Assembly (NCBI GenBank): GCA_009363875.1
Contig: CM018693.1
Coordinates: 78,604,028-78,668,027, forward strand
Length of the DNA stretch: 64,000 bases
Source of the DNA: Mikania micrantha
Taxonomy: Eukaryota; Streptophyta; Magnoliopsida; Asterales; Asteraceae
Reading direction: 5' to 3'
Part shown: positions 11,685 to 23,859 of the stretch, one piece after another
How the letters are laid out: every line of letters begins with the position of its first letter
Position numbering within the stretch: position 1 is the first letter of the stretch
Notes under the pieces: generated by a model
What the model was told of the DNA's origin: nothing
Seen by the model: the letters and a program-made list of their open reading frames with translations, nothing else
Database searches by the model: none
Made by a program: the position numbers and the translations under genes

Positions 11685-14600
11685 GTGTGTTGTTGTATGC
11701 AGGGTCCTTCAGCATGCCAAAGTAGCATCTGGTATGTTGATAGTGGAGGATCCATGCATATGACTGGGAGCAGATCTCTTCTTCATAACTATTTCACTGG
11801 AAGGAGAGGATTTGTGTCCTTTGGTAATGATGCTAAGGGGTATATCATAGGTAAAGGAGTAGTCACTAATGGTGAGATTAGGTTTGATGATGTTAATCAT
11901 GTTGAGAATCTTAAGTACAATCTGCTGAGTGTTAGTCAAATGTGTGATAAGGGTCATGTGTCTCTCTTCACTAAGCAAGATTGTAGGATTTTATCTTCTG
12001 ATGTGATGCCTTTGATTAGCAAAGTGTTAGATGAGTATACACTTCTTAAGGCTAACAGAGTGGGAAAGGTATATGCCTTTGATCTTTCTAAGAAAATCTC
12101 TGTCAAAGGTCATCCTTGTTTATTTTCTAAGGCCTCTTTCAAGGAATCAAATCTGTGGCATAGAAGATTAGGTCATGTGAACATTAAGAACATGAATCAA
12201 TTGGTGAAACATGGTTTGGTTAGAGGTCTTCCTTTAAAGGATTTTAGTTGTGATGAAAACTGTTCTGCATGCTTGAAAGGAAAGCAACACAAAGTCTCTT
12301 TTCCTTCAATTGGAGATTCCAAATCCACTGGTTGTTTACAACTGTTACACATGGATCTGTTTGGTCCAGTGCAGATAATGTCTATGGCAAAGAAGAAGTA
12401 TTGTCTAGTTATTGTTGATGACTATTCAAAGTTTGTCTGGACTTTCTTCTTACACTCAAAAGGTGAGGTTGCCAAGGCTATTATCAATTTTGTGTTGTAT
12501 GCTGAAAAGCAGTATTCTCTTTCTATCAAGTGTGTTAGGAGTGACAATGGCACTGAATTCAGAAATCATCTTCTTGATGAATTTTATCAGTCAAAGGGAA
12601 TTCAGAGACAGTATAGCATTCCCAGATCTCCTGAACAGAATGGAGTGGTAGAAAGGAAGAATAGGACCCTGATTGAAGCTGCCAGAACAATGCTTGCTGA
12701 TTCTGGTTTACCTCTCACATTCTGGGCAGAAGCTGTTAACACAGCTTGCTATGTGCAAAACAGAGTTTTGGTGAATCAAAGATGGTTGAAGACTCCATAT
12801 GAAATCCTTCATTCTTTAACTCCTTTGATTTCCTTCTTCAGAGCTTTTGGGTGTCCTTGTTTCATTCTCAACACCAAAGATCAACTTACCAAGTTTGATT
12901 CCAAAGTTGATGCAGGATACTTTGTTGGATATTCTTCAACATGCAAGGCATATAGAGTGTTCAATTGTAGAACAAAGACTGTAGAAGAAACTCTTCATGT
13001 CAAATTCAATGAATGTCCTAAAGATTCCATTCCTCAGAATCCTGCTGAGATGTTTGATCTGAATATCTTGCAACATGATTTTCATGTTGAGAATAGTGGT
13101 GTAGAAGATGAAGTTCTTCCAGCTGATCCACCACCAGCTTCTAATGCAACATCACAAGGAATTTCAGATGATGAAGATGCAAGTACTCATTTGTTCAGAT
13201 TCAGTGACAATATGTCCACATCTACCAAATCTGATGCTCCTCCTGCTTCAGCAATCCCACTCAATACAAATGCTGATGAAATTCTGGAATCCTCTCAATC
13301 ATTTGAAATCCCAGCTGCTTTGTTCCCTGAATCATCTTCAACTGCAACATCTGATCCTCCAGCAAACACTTGCACTGATCTTATTCCATATCAAGAACTG
13401 AAGGATCATCCATTATCTCAAGTTCTTGGTGATATTTCTGCAGGTGTTTCAACCAGAAGTCAATTATCTAACTTTTGTCTTTATGCTCTCTTTGTCAGTC
13501 AACAAGAGCCAAAGAACTACCACATAGCACTTAGAGACATTGGCTGGGTGGAGGCAATGCAGTTGGAATTGTTGCAATTCAAGAAGCAACAGGTTTGGGA
13601 GCTGGTTTCTTTACCTCCAGGTAAGTGTGCAATAGGCACAAAATGGGTGTTTAGGAATAAAACAGATGAAAAAGGTCAAATCATTAAAAACAAAGCTAGA
13701 CTGGTTGTACAGGGGTTCTGTCAGGAAGAAGGTATTGATTATGATGAAACTTTTGCCCCTGTAGCCAGATTAGAAGCAATTAGGCTGTTTTTAGCATATG
13801 CTGCCTTACATAAACTTAAAGTTTTTCAAATGGATGTCAAAAGTGCTTTCTTATATGGTAAAATAAAAGAGGAAGTGTATGTGTGTCAACCTCCAGGCTT
13901 TGAGGACAATAAACATCCTGATTGGGTGTACAAGCTTGATAAAGCTCTTTATGGGCTGAAACAAGCACCTAGAGCCTGGTATGACACATTATCCACTTTT
14001 CTTCTAAAAAATAATTTCACTAGAGGCTCCATTGATCAAACTTTATTCATAAAGAATGTAGGTCAGCATAAGCTACTTGTTCAAATTTATGTTGATGACA
14101 TTATATTTGCTTCATCTGACCCAAAGTTGTGTGATGATTTCACTAAACTTATGACTACAAATTTTGAAATGAGTGCTATGGGGGAGTTACAGTTTTTCTT
14201 GGGTCTTCAAATCAAACAAAAACCTGATGGAATTTTCATTCACCAATCAAAATACACAAAAGAGCTTTTAAAGAAATTTGATTTGCAAAACTGTAAGCCA
14301 TGTTCCAACCCCATGAGCACCACCACACAACTTGATGCAGATCTGAAAGGTACTTCAGTGGATGAAACTCTTTATAGATGTATGATTGGATCTTTAATGT
14401 ATCTAACTGCATCCAGGCCAGACATTATGTTTGCCACATGTGTTTGTGCTAGATTTCAGGCTGCACCCAAAGAGTCTCATTTGATGCTGTGAAAAGAATT
14501 TTCAGATACTTGCAAGGTACTCAATTCCTGGGAATATGGTACTCCACTGGACAATCCTGCAAGCTGGTTGCTTTTTCAGATAGTGACTATGCAGGATGCA

Positions 14601-15031
14601 AACTCTCAAGAAAATCTACTTCTGGTGGGTGTCAGTTTCTAGGAAATTGCTTGGTTTCTTGGCAAAGTAAGAAGCAAACTTCTGTAGCCACCTCCACTGC
14701 TGAAGCTGAGTACATTGCTGCTGCAAGTTGCACTTCCCAAATTCTCTGGCTTCAGTCTCAACTCCTGGACTATGGCATCAAAGAACTGAAGACACCATTG
14801 TTAATGGATAGTGCTTCAGCTCTTTGTATTGTCAAGAATCCAGTTCAGCACTCTAGGACTAAACACATTGAGATCAGACATCACTTTATAAGAGATTGTT
14901 TTGAAAAAGGTCTGATTGATCCCAAATTTGTTCCTAGTGCTGATGAGCTTGCTGACATTTTTACTAAGCCTTTAGACACATCCACTTTTCAAAATTTAGT
15001 TCTAAGGCTTGGTATGTTGCAACTTGAATAG
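11685..15031 (+). pseudogene. pol: Ty1/copia pol of F (one frameshift)
   Basis: The protease motif WYVDSGGS lies near 11731. It is followed by the gag-pre-integrase segment (LWHRRLGHVN, about 12153). Integrase acidic residues are at HMDLFG (about 12350), SDNGTEF (about 12541) and VERKNRT (about 12647). Reverse transcriptase has KARLVVQGF and the YVDD box (about 14090). The frame breaks near 14486 by loss of one base in the conserved SHL-AVKRI stretch. RNase H (SDSDYAGC, AEAEYIAAA) finishes at 15031. All catalytic residues I looked for are present. A TGA separates it from gag in the same frame, so expression would need readthrough, splicing or a new start. Confidence 0.9.
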
Positions 15032-15623
15032 GTTAGTGTTTAAATGAATAAAATGTTAAATATCCTTTTAAAATTCCAAAAATATTTTTTTTCTTTCTTT
15101 ATCTTGACACATTTTGATATTTTCAGTACATACTGATACATATCAAAAGTACTGATTCAAGAACAGTTATGACCTTTTCTAATACTCTAAGTTACAAGTA
15201 CTGATGAGTATTGATGTTCTAAGTACTGAAGGTCAAACATTGTTCACAAGTTCTGATGAACAAAATTTCTACAAAGTTCTGATGAACAAATTGTGTACAA
15301 GTTCTGCTGAACACATTATTCACAAGTTCTGATGAACAAAATTTCTACAAAGTTCTGATGAACAAATTGTGTACAAGTTCTGATGAACACATTGTTCACA
15401 AGTTCTGATGAACAAAATTTCCACAAAGTCTGATGAACAACTAATGAAAACAACTGATGAACAAAACTGTCGACAACACCTGATGAGTAATTTTACTCTT
15501 CAGTTGTTTTAACTTCTGTTGTTTTCTCTATTTAACTTAACCTTCTTCAGTTGTTTCATTATCACCTTCTCAGAACTTTTCATCTTTTTCAAAACCTATT
15601 TTCCCTCTTTCATCTCTGCTTCC
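15032..15623 (+). other. F spacer between pol and third ORF, promoter-like
   Basis: There is no gene until the ATG at 15624. A tandem array occupies 15238-15475. After it, 15479-15512 resembles the F LTR segment 19219-19250 (TGATGAGTA, then TTTACTC, then TTTTA). A TATTTAA box lies near 15530. This mimics the LTR promoter and could drive the third ORF separately. Confidence 0.5.
15238..15475 (+). repeat. Tandem array with core AAGTTCTGATGAACA
   Basis: Units of about 28-31 bp repeat roughly eight times with substitutions. Alternating linkers resemble TTGTTCAC, AATTTCTAC and TTGTGTAC. The core TCTGATGA also occurs in the F LTR. Confidence 0.8.
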
Positions 15624-18600
15624 ATGGCTGCTCTTACTTTGAAACCGCGTCACAATTCGATTGCCTACTTGACCAAATCTTCATTCTGGTCCAAGTTTGA
15701 TGAAGCAGTGGATTTGATGAACTCCTCTCAATTCAAAACTGCTTTTCTCATCAATCCAACTCTGTATGTTGAATCCATTCATCAATTTTGGATGAATGTT
15801 GAACTGGTAAATGTTGGAACTGGAGTCATCTCTCTTCGATCAACAGTCAATGGTCACAACGTGCATATCAGTCCCGCTGAGCTCAGGGATGTTCTTCAAC
15901 TTGACGATGCCAACCTAGTCACTCAGTTCCCTAAAAGCGCCACTGACCTCTGTTTTACAAGTCATGAATACCAGGGCGACTTGAGTGACTCAACACTTTT
16001 CAAGAAGCACTTTAATGATCCAGAGCGTCTGATATTCCATATGATCAACATATGCCTGGCTCCGAAGTCTTCTTCATGGGATCAAATGTCATCTCGTTGG
16101 CAACAGGTATTGTACTCTATTCTCGAATCTCAAAAGCTAAATTTTTCTCAAATACTTTTTTCTGAATTAACTGAACATGCTGGTAAGCCTGTTTCATCTA
16201 GATGGTTACTCTATCCTCGTTTTATTATGGCCATCATAGAGAAACAGCTGCCACAAACAGGCCTTGTTGGTCAGGGGATCCCTGCTCCAGCAGTTTTGCT
16301 GGAAGTATATTCCAGACACAACTCCAACCTCACTTTAAAAGAGGCTGCCCGGAAGCTCAAACCCAAGCAACGGGAACCCACAGCCTCATCCTCAAAATCC
16401 AAATCCAAAGTCCCCACTAAACCAAAATCCACTAAGCCCAAAAAGGCTGCTCAGGGAAATGAGTCCCCTGAGTCTGCCCATGCCTCACCAAGGCATGAAC
16501 TGACCACTGGTAGTAGTCAACCAGTGGTTCATCAGACTCAACCGGCTCAAACCGCCCAGGTTTCCTCTCTACAGGATCCTGGTGCAACCTTTGTAGGGGA
16601 CACCACATCACTAGAACCTATTTCAGTTGAAATGGTTTCTATTGAAACGCACCAATCTCCCCGGGTGCATTCTCCTTCAAACCCACTTTCTATAGAAACC
16701 ACCACCAATAGCCCAACATTTGTTATTGATCAAATCCTGAATCAGCTGAACACTCCTATCCCCTCCCAGACACCTATCACTACTGGGATAAGCTCCAACA
16801 TTGAGGGGGAGGACCAAAGTGTCTCTGATAACCCACAGGATCATGACTACAACATCAGATCTCCTAGTGTGGAAAGAGAGATTCTGATATCTGACAAGGC
16901 TGCTACTTCATCACCTCCATCATTTGGAGTGATTGTTAGTGGTACCATTGCTAAGACCTTGTCAGAGGCAACAACTGATGAAGGGGTTACCCCTGAGGTT
17001 GGAAGTCCCCAGTACCAAGACAAAGGGCACCTGAATCTGTTGAGCCACACTCAACTCAGGTAAATCCTGAGATTCTCAGGAGGTCAGATGATGTAGCTAA
17101 TGCTACTGATGACCAAAGATCAGTTGCTGAGCTTGTTAAGCAAAACCAACTCCTTGAGGCTGAGGTATGTAGACTCAATGAGCTACTCACCAAAATGTCC
17201 AAGGACAAAAGTCCATCTTCCCCACTTAACCCACAGATGGCACCTTCTCATTCTGAAGGTCACCCAAACACTTCAACCACTCATATCCAATTTGAAAAGC
17301 CACCAGCCACTGTTTTTGGCACTAATCCTTTGGGTTCTAGCCCCCCAGAGGCATTAGCTGCTGCCTTTCTACAAATCCTCCCTCTCATCACTCCATTACT
17401 GAAATCAATTATTGTTCAAGCCCTTGATGAGAGGTTACCTTCCCAAACTCAAATCCAACAAATGGTTGATGAGGCTGTGACTGCTAAACTTTCAACTCTA
17501 CATACTCCTTCTTCCCCTGCAGCCAAAAAGGGGGAGTTAGGAACTGAATCAGTCACAACTTCAGCTTCCAAAAGGCCAAGGTCTGAAGAGGTTGCAGTTG
17601 AAAGGTCTCCTGTCATTCAAGTAACTTATAAGAGACAGAAGAAGAACAAACCTGCTGAGATTATCAACACAGATGATGTGGAAGTTGAGCAGGAAATGGT
17701 TGCTAAAGAAATTGAAGTTAGTGCTGAACAAATGGAAGTCAAAACCTCTGATGTACAAGAATTGGCTACAACTTCTGAAGTTCAAACACAGGCTACAATC
17801 TCTGAAGTTCAAGTACAAGCCACAACTTCTGATGCACAAGACACTGAACTAGAGGGGGTTCAAATTCCAGAGGTTCAGACTCAGGTTGAGACTCAGGTTG
17901 TTGAGGTAAGGGCTCCTCCAAAGAAGAGAAGGCAACTCATAATTCAAGAAGAAGAAAGTTCTGATGAAGAAGACAGGTTGCCTATCTCCACAGTCATCAA
18001 GCCAAAAGCTCAAAAGCCTGCACCTTCAACAACTGGGGTAGATCTGACAGTTCCAAAGAAGAAAATTAATCTTCCTGCCAAGTACATTCCTGAAAAGTCA
18101 TTAGTTTTCGGTCAACAGCCAATTATTACACCAGAGGCTAGGATGTTGGCAGTCAAAGTAAAACTGGAAGAAGAAGAGAGCCAAAAGAAACATGATGAGC
18201 AATTTCTCAAGTTGGTGGATAAAGATTATCCTCAGACTTCAACTATCACTGCAATGAAAAAGGAAGCTCAAAGATTGTATGCTCTGAAATGGACATTCAA
18301 ATATACAAAAGAATTGATTAAGATGTGGCCTGACCCAAGGGTTCTTCATAGGATTCACAAGAGACAGCCCCCAGCAACTTATGCAAATAGGATCAAAAGG
18401 GTGTTGAGTGCTGAAATCATGCTTGGGTCAGTGCTTGATCCTTGGGAAATTATTAATGACTTCAAGAGTGTCTACAACTCGGGTGCAAAAGCTCCTAACT
18501 TCTTAGAGAACAAAATGATAAAGAAGGGACTGGTGTATAGGAGGCTGGAACATGTTCAGCAAGAAGAACTCTTTTTGTTTTTAGAGGGTAAGCACCCTGA

Positions 18601-18787
18601 TGAGTTTGTGTACAGGGAAATTACAAGAGTAGAACTGAAGGATGGGACTACGGCCAGATACTTGTCTGAATTTTATGGGCCTGAGTCCTTCTTCGAAGGT
18701 GAACCTGAAAGAATGACTCCAGAAGAGAAGATGTTACTACTTGAAGCTTATGTCCGGGAGTCTTTCAGGTTAGTATACAATCAATAG
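15624..18787 (+). pseudogene. F third ORF, retrotransposon post-pol protein (one frameshift)
   Basis: The start MAALTLKP at 15624 is preferred over the upstream hydrophobic in-frame extension because the element B homologue starts comparably. The first frame runs to 17063. The second continues without an ATG from about 17000 to 18787, so one frameshift splits a protein of about 1,050 residues. The N-terminal ~230 residues share a pattern with the B and E third ORFs: S/E-x-I-x-x-FW, then IS-x-A-E/D-x-R-x-VL, NFS-x-x-x-F and YPRF. A Ser/Thr/Pro-rich linker, a leucine-rich probable coiled coil (about 17100-17190), an acidic region and a charged C-terminal domain follow. I see no signal peptide, transmembrane segment or catalytic motif. 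Function unknown. The position is that of env-like ORFs, but nothing supports an envelope. Confidence 0.7.
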
Positions 18788-19002
18788 CTTCAATGAGAGG
18801 GGTTAATGCTCATAGTCCATTTCCCCAATGGAGTTCCCTCTCATATTTTGAAAGTTAGAGTTTTTGGAAGCTGTTGGTTATCAGGCTTATACTTTAATTG
18901 GTCATTTTGATACTGATCTCAAAAGAAAAAGACATATCTTTCTGCCTGGGAATAAATAAGTGAGACCTTAAATAAGTTAGAGGTTTTTGGCTGCATTGGT
19001 TC

Positions 19003-19010
19003 AGGGGGAG
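19003..19010 (+). promoter_or_regulatory. F polypurine tract
   Basis: AGGGGGAG two bases before the 3' LTR start TGTTGGAC is the plus-strand primer tract. Confidence 0.85.
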
Positions 19011-19012
19011 TT

Positions 19013-19630
19013 TGTTGGACTAAAAGAACCAATGAGCCTGATCAGAAAAATCTCTAAGTCTCACAGCATTACAACAACTGAAGAAGAACACAAAGGCTGA
19101 TATTCAAATGTGCTGAAGTCACAAGATCTGAAGAGATGTACAACAGCTGAAGTGTAAGTCATCAGATGTTGTAGTGTATAATTAGTCTTCAGTAGTTTTC
19201 TTTTGTTGTTTGTAAAAGTCTGATGAGTAGTTTACTCATCAGATGTTTTAGTATTTTGTATTTCAGTAGTTTCAGTATTTGTACTTCAGTAGTTTTGTTA
19301 ATCAGTAGTTGTAGAGTTTGTCTTCAGATGTTGAAGACATTCTCAGTCGTTTAGTTTATTTCAGTTGTTTTGTTTTGTCTGTTAGATGTCAACATCATGT
19401 GACATCATCAGACGTCACTGCCTTCTATATATAGGCAGTTGACATGATTGTAATGTAACGAAGTTAATGATCTGAATGAGATATTCCTTTTTACAGAAAA
19501 CTTTCTCTCTCTATAACAAACTTGCGTTACTGTTTGATTGAAATGGATCTTACTTTGATTATGCTAATTCCGTGTTAAATTCCGCTGCTATACTCTACTG
19601 ATTTATCAATTGAGAACATCTGATCCTACA
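19013..19630 (+). repeat. F 3' LTR (618 bp)
   Basis: It starts TGTTGGAC and ends GATCCTACA, with TG..CA ends. Its last 287 bp match the truncated 5' LTR. It holds a perfect inverted repeat at 19221-19243, with ten-base arms CTGATGAGTA and TACTCATCAG around a three-base loop. A TATA-like TCTATATATAGG follows at about 19425. Confidence 0.9.
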
Positions 19631-20071
19631 AATCATTTATTACTTTAACATACCCATGCCTTATATCATATATTCATGTTTACAAATGTTAAACCTATTG
19701 TTCTCACCAACTACGTCTGTAGTTGACAGTTACTTTTCACGTGTTTCAGGTAATCAGGTTTAAGACATTCTCAGGGACAACTAAGGAGACCATTCTAAGA
19801 TAGAACAAGATGAAGAAACATGCTAGGATGGATTAGAAACACACTAAATCCTGATTGTTTAATTGTCTTGTTTGAAGTCTTATTTTGTAACTATATTTTG
19901 GGTCCATAGTTGTCTTTCTTTTGGTAGATAGCTGTCTGTAACTAAACAATTGTCTTAACATTATGAAACATAGTAATCCGTTGTGGTTGTTCTTATTCAA
20001 TACTTGTGCATGATTCAACTGTTCATACGTCACCGCGCCGTGGATTCCGCACGCGGCGCAGGGGTGTGACA
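19631..20071 (+). repeat. G1 3' LTR, right piece
   Basis: This resumes the G1 LTR after element F and ends GGGGTGTGACA. It carries CTCACCAACTAC and TGTAGTTGAC near 19704-19730. The same words occur in the opposite orientation in G2 near 28912-28942, so the two belong to related Ty3 LTRs. No gene. Confidence 0.75.
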
Positions 20072-20874
20072 GTATATTTATCCTTTTAAGTTTATTACTT
20101 AGTCAAGAAATCAATTTAAAACAAGATTATGAAAACACTTTATAATAATCCATTTACTTGAACACATCCCCGATTTGTGAATAACCAAACAAACATAAAT
20201 GTTCTCAAACTTATAATTTCAATTTTAACTAATCTGATCATGCAAAAATAAAGCAGAATTTTTTTTTGAAAATAACAAAATAGAAAACAATTTGAAATTG
20301 TTCAAAATCTTGGAATCAAGGTTGATACTTACGTATTCTCAAATGATCCAGAAAATGAACGAAACAATAATTTAAAGCTATAACAATCAGGTCGATACGT
20401 AAGTATACGCAAAGAATGTTCCAGCTTTAAACTAAAATAAAAGAGAAACAAAAACAGAATTTCTTTTAAAATTTAAATATATGATCAAACTAGTACTTTG
20501 ACTTTTTGTTCAAGAACATTTTGTCAGAAAAATTACCACTCTTTCAAGACAAAACTAAGTACTGCATTCTAAGCACCTGTTTCTTATAAAGTATAATCAA
20601 AACTTTGTTTAAACTTATCCTGACTAAATTATAAATCTACTTTCATATCATATTTAATACTTGTAATAATTCATTAACTTTTAATAACACATACAAATAT
20701 GTTTCCAAATGCAAATAATGTACTATCATTTCTCATTAGAAGGTCAAATCAATTTCTCAGATTTTTTAATTTTTTATTTTATAATGTTTTTGTATTTTTC
20801 AAAATTTTCTCCCCTTAAAAACAAAAACACAAAAGAGAAAATTAAAAATCTGATGTTAATTCAATAAAAAATGA
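20072..20874 (-). other. A post-pol spacer
   Basis: AT-rich and noncoding. It aligns in reverse with the spacer of B (about 44893-45790) and directly with E (about 52600-53501). It contains two of the TACGTA-type repeats (about 20325-20420), the conserved CATCCCCGATTTGTGAAT, and a weakened internal purine tract near 20808. Confidence 0.75.
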
Positions 20875-23840
20875 TTATGAAGGAATTTGATTCTTGATAA
20901 CCTCACCCATGACCCTGATCCCATTTAATTTGAGTAAATACTCAAAACGTTGTTTGTCAAAGGCCTTGGTGAGAAGGTCTGCCCTTTGCTCATTTGTGTG
21001 TATCTTCATCACATCAATCAGTTTCTTTTCATAACAGTCACGTATGAAATGAAACTGAATATCAATGTGCTTGGAACGTGAATGATACACTGGATTCTTG
21101 GTAATTACAATGGCAGCCTCATTGTCTACATGAATCGGGGTAGTTATAAAATTAAGTCCATAGTCTCTCATCTGTTGTTGTATCCACAAGACTTGGGAAC
21201 AACAACTGGCAGCTGCTACATATTCAGCTTCACATGTAGATGTAGCAACAGATGTCTGTTTCTTACACTGCCAAGAGACTAACCTCTCCCCCAAAAACTG
21301 TGCACCTCTAGTAGTAGATTTGGAGTCAGTCTTGCATCCTCCATAATCAGAATCACTGTAAGCATGGAAGGAGTAGTTATCATCCTTAGGATACCACAAA
21401 CCGGTGTTTGGTGTACCCTTCAGATAACGTAAAATCCTCTTGACTGCAATCAGATGAGAAACCTTTGGTTTTGATTGATAGCGAGCACAGATACTTGTAG
21501 CGAATACAATATCTGGTTTAGAGGCCGTCAAATACATCAAGCTTCCTATCATTCCACGATATAATGTAGCATCGATTAGCTCCCCCTTAATATCCGGCTC
21601 AATCCTGTGATTGGGCTGAATGGGCGTGGAAATGGGTTTACAGTCAAGCATGCTAAACCGTTTTAGCACATCTTGAATGTATTTAGTCTGATGGATAAAA
21701 ATACCATCATCAGACTGATCGATTTGTAAACCCAAAAAGAACTTGATGTCAGGCATAGCACTCATCTCAAACTTCTCAATCATAACCTGCTTAAATTCTA
21801 AACACATCTGCTCATCGGTAGATCCGAAGATGATGTCATCCACATAGATCTGAACAAGGAGAATGTCCTTGCCCTTTTCCCGATAAAACAGAGTTTTGTC
21901 TATCTGACCCCTATTAAACCCGTGTTCAATAAGGTGAGTCGAGAGGGTCTCATACCAAGCTCGAGGAGCTTGATGAAGACCATACAGTGCTTTGTCGAGG
22001 ATATAGACCTGATCCCGATGGATAGGATCCTCAAAGCCCGGTGGCTGACAAACGTACACTGTCTCCTTCAATGAACCATAAAGGAATGCAGACTTAACAT
22101 CCAGTTGAAAGACTTTAAACTTCCTGTGAGCAGCAAAAGATAAAAATAATCTTATCGCTTCAAGCTGCGCCACTGGTGCAAAAACCTCATCATAATCAAT
22201 TCCCTCTATCTGTTTGAACCCTTGAACAACCAAACGTGCCTTGTTTCGAACAATCACGCCTCTATCGTCTCGCTTACACTTCAACACCCACCTGGTGCCA
22301 ATCTACTTTTCACCTTTTGGCAAATCAACCAAATGCCAAACTCCCAGTTTCTGAAACTGATTAAGCTCCTCTTGCATGGCCTCCACCCAGGCAGGCTCAC
22401 GCAGGGCTTCAGTTACAGACTTAGGCTCAATCTGAGAAACGAATGCAGAATGCATCCATAACTCTTGAGTCCCATGATTACGCTCCAGCTCGACATACAA
22501 ACTCTCCTCGTTTGCAACTTGCCTTCTCGTCTGTACTCCAACAGACGGGTCTCCAATGATCTGCTTCACAGGGTGATTCACATGTACTCTAGACACTAGC
22601 ACTTGCAGGACTCCAACACCATGATCAAGATTTGTGATATTATGATCTTCATCTTGATCTTGAGAAACGACATCTTCAAAAACATCCTGATCATCCTCCG
22701 ATGACCAATCATCATTAACTTCTCCAAAAATGCCTTCGTCAGTTGGATGAGTTTCTTCAGCTGGATGAGAAATTCCTGTATCTTAAGGATTTTGTAAATC
22801 GTATAACATCTGCAAAGAAATTTCATCATCAGTAACAGTAGGAGACAAGTTAAAAGACTCGAAAAGTTTATCATAATCGAATAACCAATTTGGACCTTTG
22901 CCTTCTGGTATAGGTGTATGTCGTTGAACATCCACATTATACCAGAGTTCCACAACACCCGTGCGTTTGTTAAACACACGTTTATAGGGAAGGCTATAGC
23001 CCAGAAAGAAACCATCTTCAACCTTAGAGTTGAATTTAGCATCTTTCTTGAGCATGGTACAAGGAGCCCCGAAAGGTTCCAAGTGTTCCAAATTTGGTTT
23101 CCGATTCTGAAGAAGTTTATAACAAGTCTTGTTATGTCGTTTGACAATCAGCACTCGGTTGAGAGTAAAACAGGCGGTCGCTACGGCTTCACTCCAGAAT
23201 GTAATGGGCAGCTTAAAATAAGCAAGCATCGTCCGAGCAGACTCTATCAATGTACGATTCTTCCTTTCAGCTACACCGCTCATTTGTGGTTCATACGGTG
23301 CACTAAATTGCTGCTGGATGCCCTTTGAATCACAGAATGCTTCCATGTTCTGATTCTTAAATTCTGTCCCATTGTCTGATCAAACCCGTCGAACTCCCAA
23401 TTTGTACAAAGTCTCCAACCTGTTCACATGCAGAACAAAATTTTCATAAGTTTCAGATTTAAATTTTAAGAACATAACCCATGAAAATCTAGAAAAATCA
23501 TCAGAATCCAATCATCAGGAATTTGAATTCCTTGTTTGAGCACATAGCATTTCTTCTCGTCAAACAAAACCTTGTAACCTTTATCACTTATCTGAGACAC
23601 ACTCAAAAGATTATTAGTTAACTCTTTGCAGTAATTCACATTGTCAAAGGAAACTTTACCATTAGTCAAACTACCACTCCCGATAATTTGACCACCTTTG
23701 TCACCTGCAAAGTTAACATAACATCCGTTCATCTCTCGGAAATCTTTCAACAAACTGATCTCTCCTGTCATATGCCGTGAACATCCACTATCAAAAATCC
23801 ATCGACTGTTGATATGGCCCCTGAATGCCACCTGCACCAT
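20875..23840 (-). pseudogene. pol: Ty1/copia pol of A (deletion and stops)
   Basis: The protease is intact around FDSGCSRHMTGE (about 23780). The frame then jumps inside DDWILM to a sequence that belongs in the integrase core. About 370 bp present in B (about 41895-42266) are missing, including the HHCC finger and the first catalytic Asp. Further breaks are a TGA at 23380-23382 in the SDNGTEF region, a TAA at 22783-22785, and a TAG at 22303-22305. The reverse transcriptase/RNase H part (22287-20875) is open for 470 codons, has YVDD, and ends as B does. The copy cannot make integrase. The deletion junction carries the short direct repeat TGATGA. Confidence 0.9.
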
Positions 23841-23859
23841 AAATTAAAACAAAATATGA

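Larger units (their letters stand above)
8171..19630 (+). mobile_element. F: Ty1/copia (Sirevirus-like) element with third ORF
   Basis: The order is truncated 5' LTR, primer site, long gag, pol (protease, integrase, reverse transcriptase, RNase H), tandem-repeat spacer, third ORF, purine tract and 3' LTR. Integrase preceding reverse transcriptase is diagnostic of Ty1/copia. It lies inside the G1 LTR. Each long frame carries a single frameshift, so this copy is not functional now. No matching target duplication is visible because the 5' LTR has lost its outer end. Confidence 0.9.
1..20071 (+). mobile_element. G1: Ty3/gypsy chromovirus, 5' end incomplete, split by F
   Basis: The copy has gag-pol, a post-pol AATTTCGGGACGAAATT motif, a purine tract, and a long 3' LTR starting TGTAACATTT at 5161 and ending GGGGTGTGACA at 20071. 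Element F (8171-19630) sits inside that LTR. The right end abuts the interior of element A, so G1 inserted into A. The 5-bp duplication should start GTATA, with the other copy left of the window. No intact 5' LTR or primer site lies between the window start and gag. Only a U3-like fragment near 290-420 resembles the 3' LTR near 5320-5430, so I infer a deletion between U3 and the leader. Confidence 0.85.

Noticed and set aside
15238..15475. CRISPR-like look of alternating repeats and spacers
   Set aside because: The linkers are themselves repeated, the units are degenerate, no cas genes are near, and the DNA is plant retrotransposon.
17050..17070. CAG|GTAAATCC as a splice donor ending the first part of the F third ORF
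   Set aside because: The alternative frame reads through continuously with coiled-coil sequence, so a single frameshift explains the break better than an intron.
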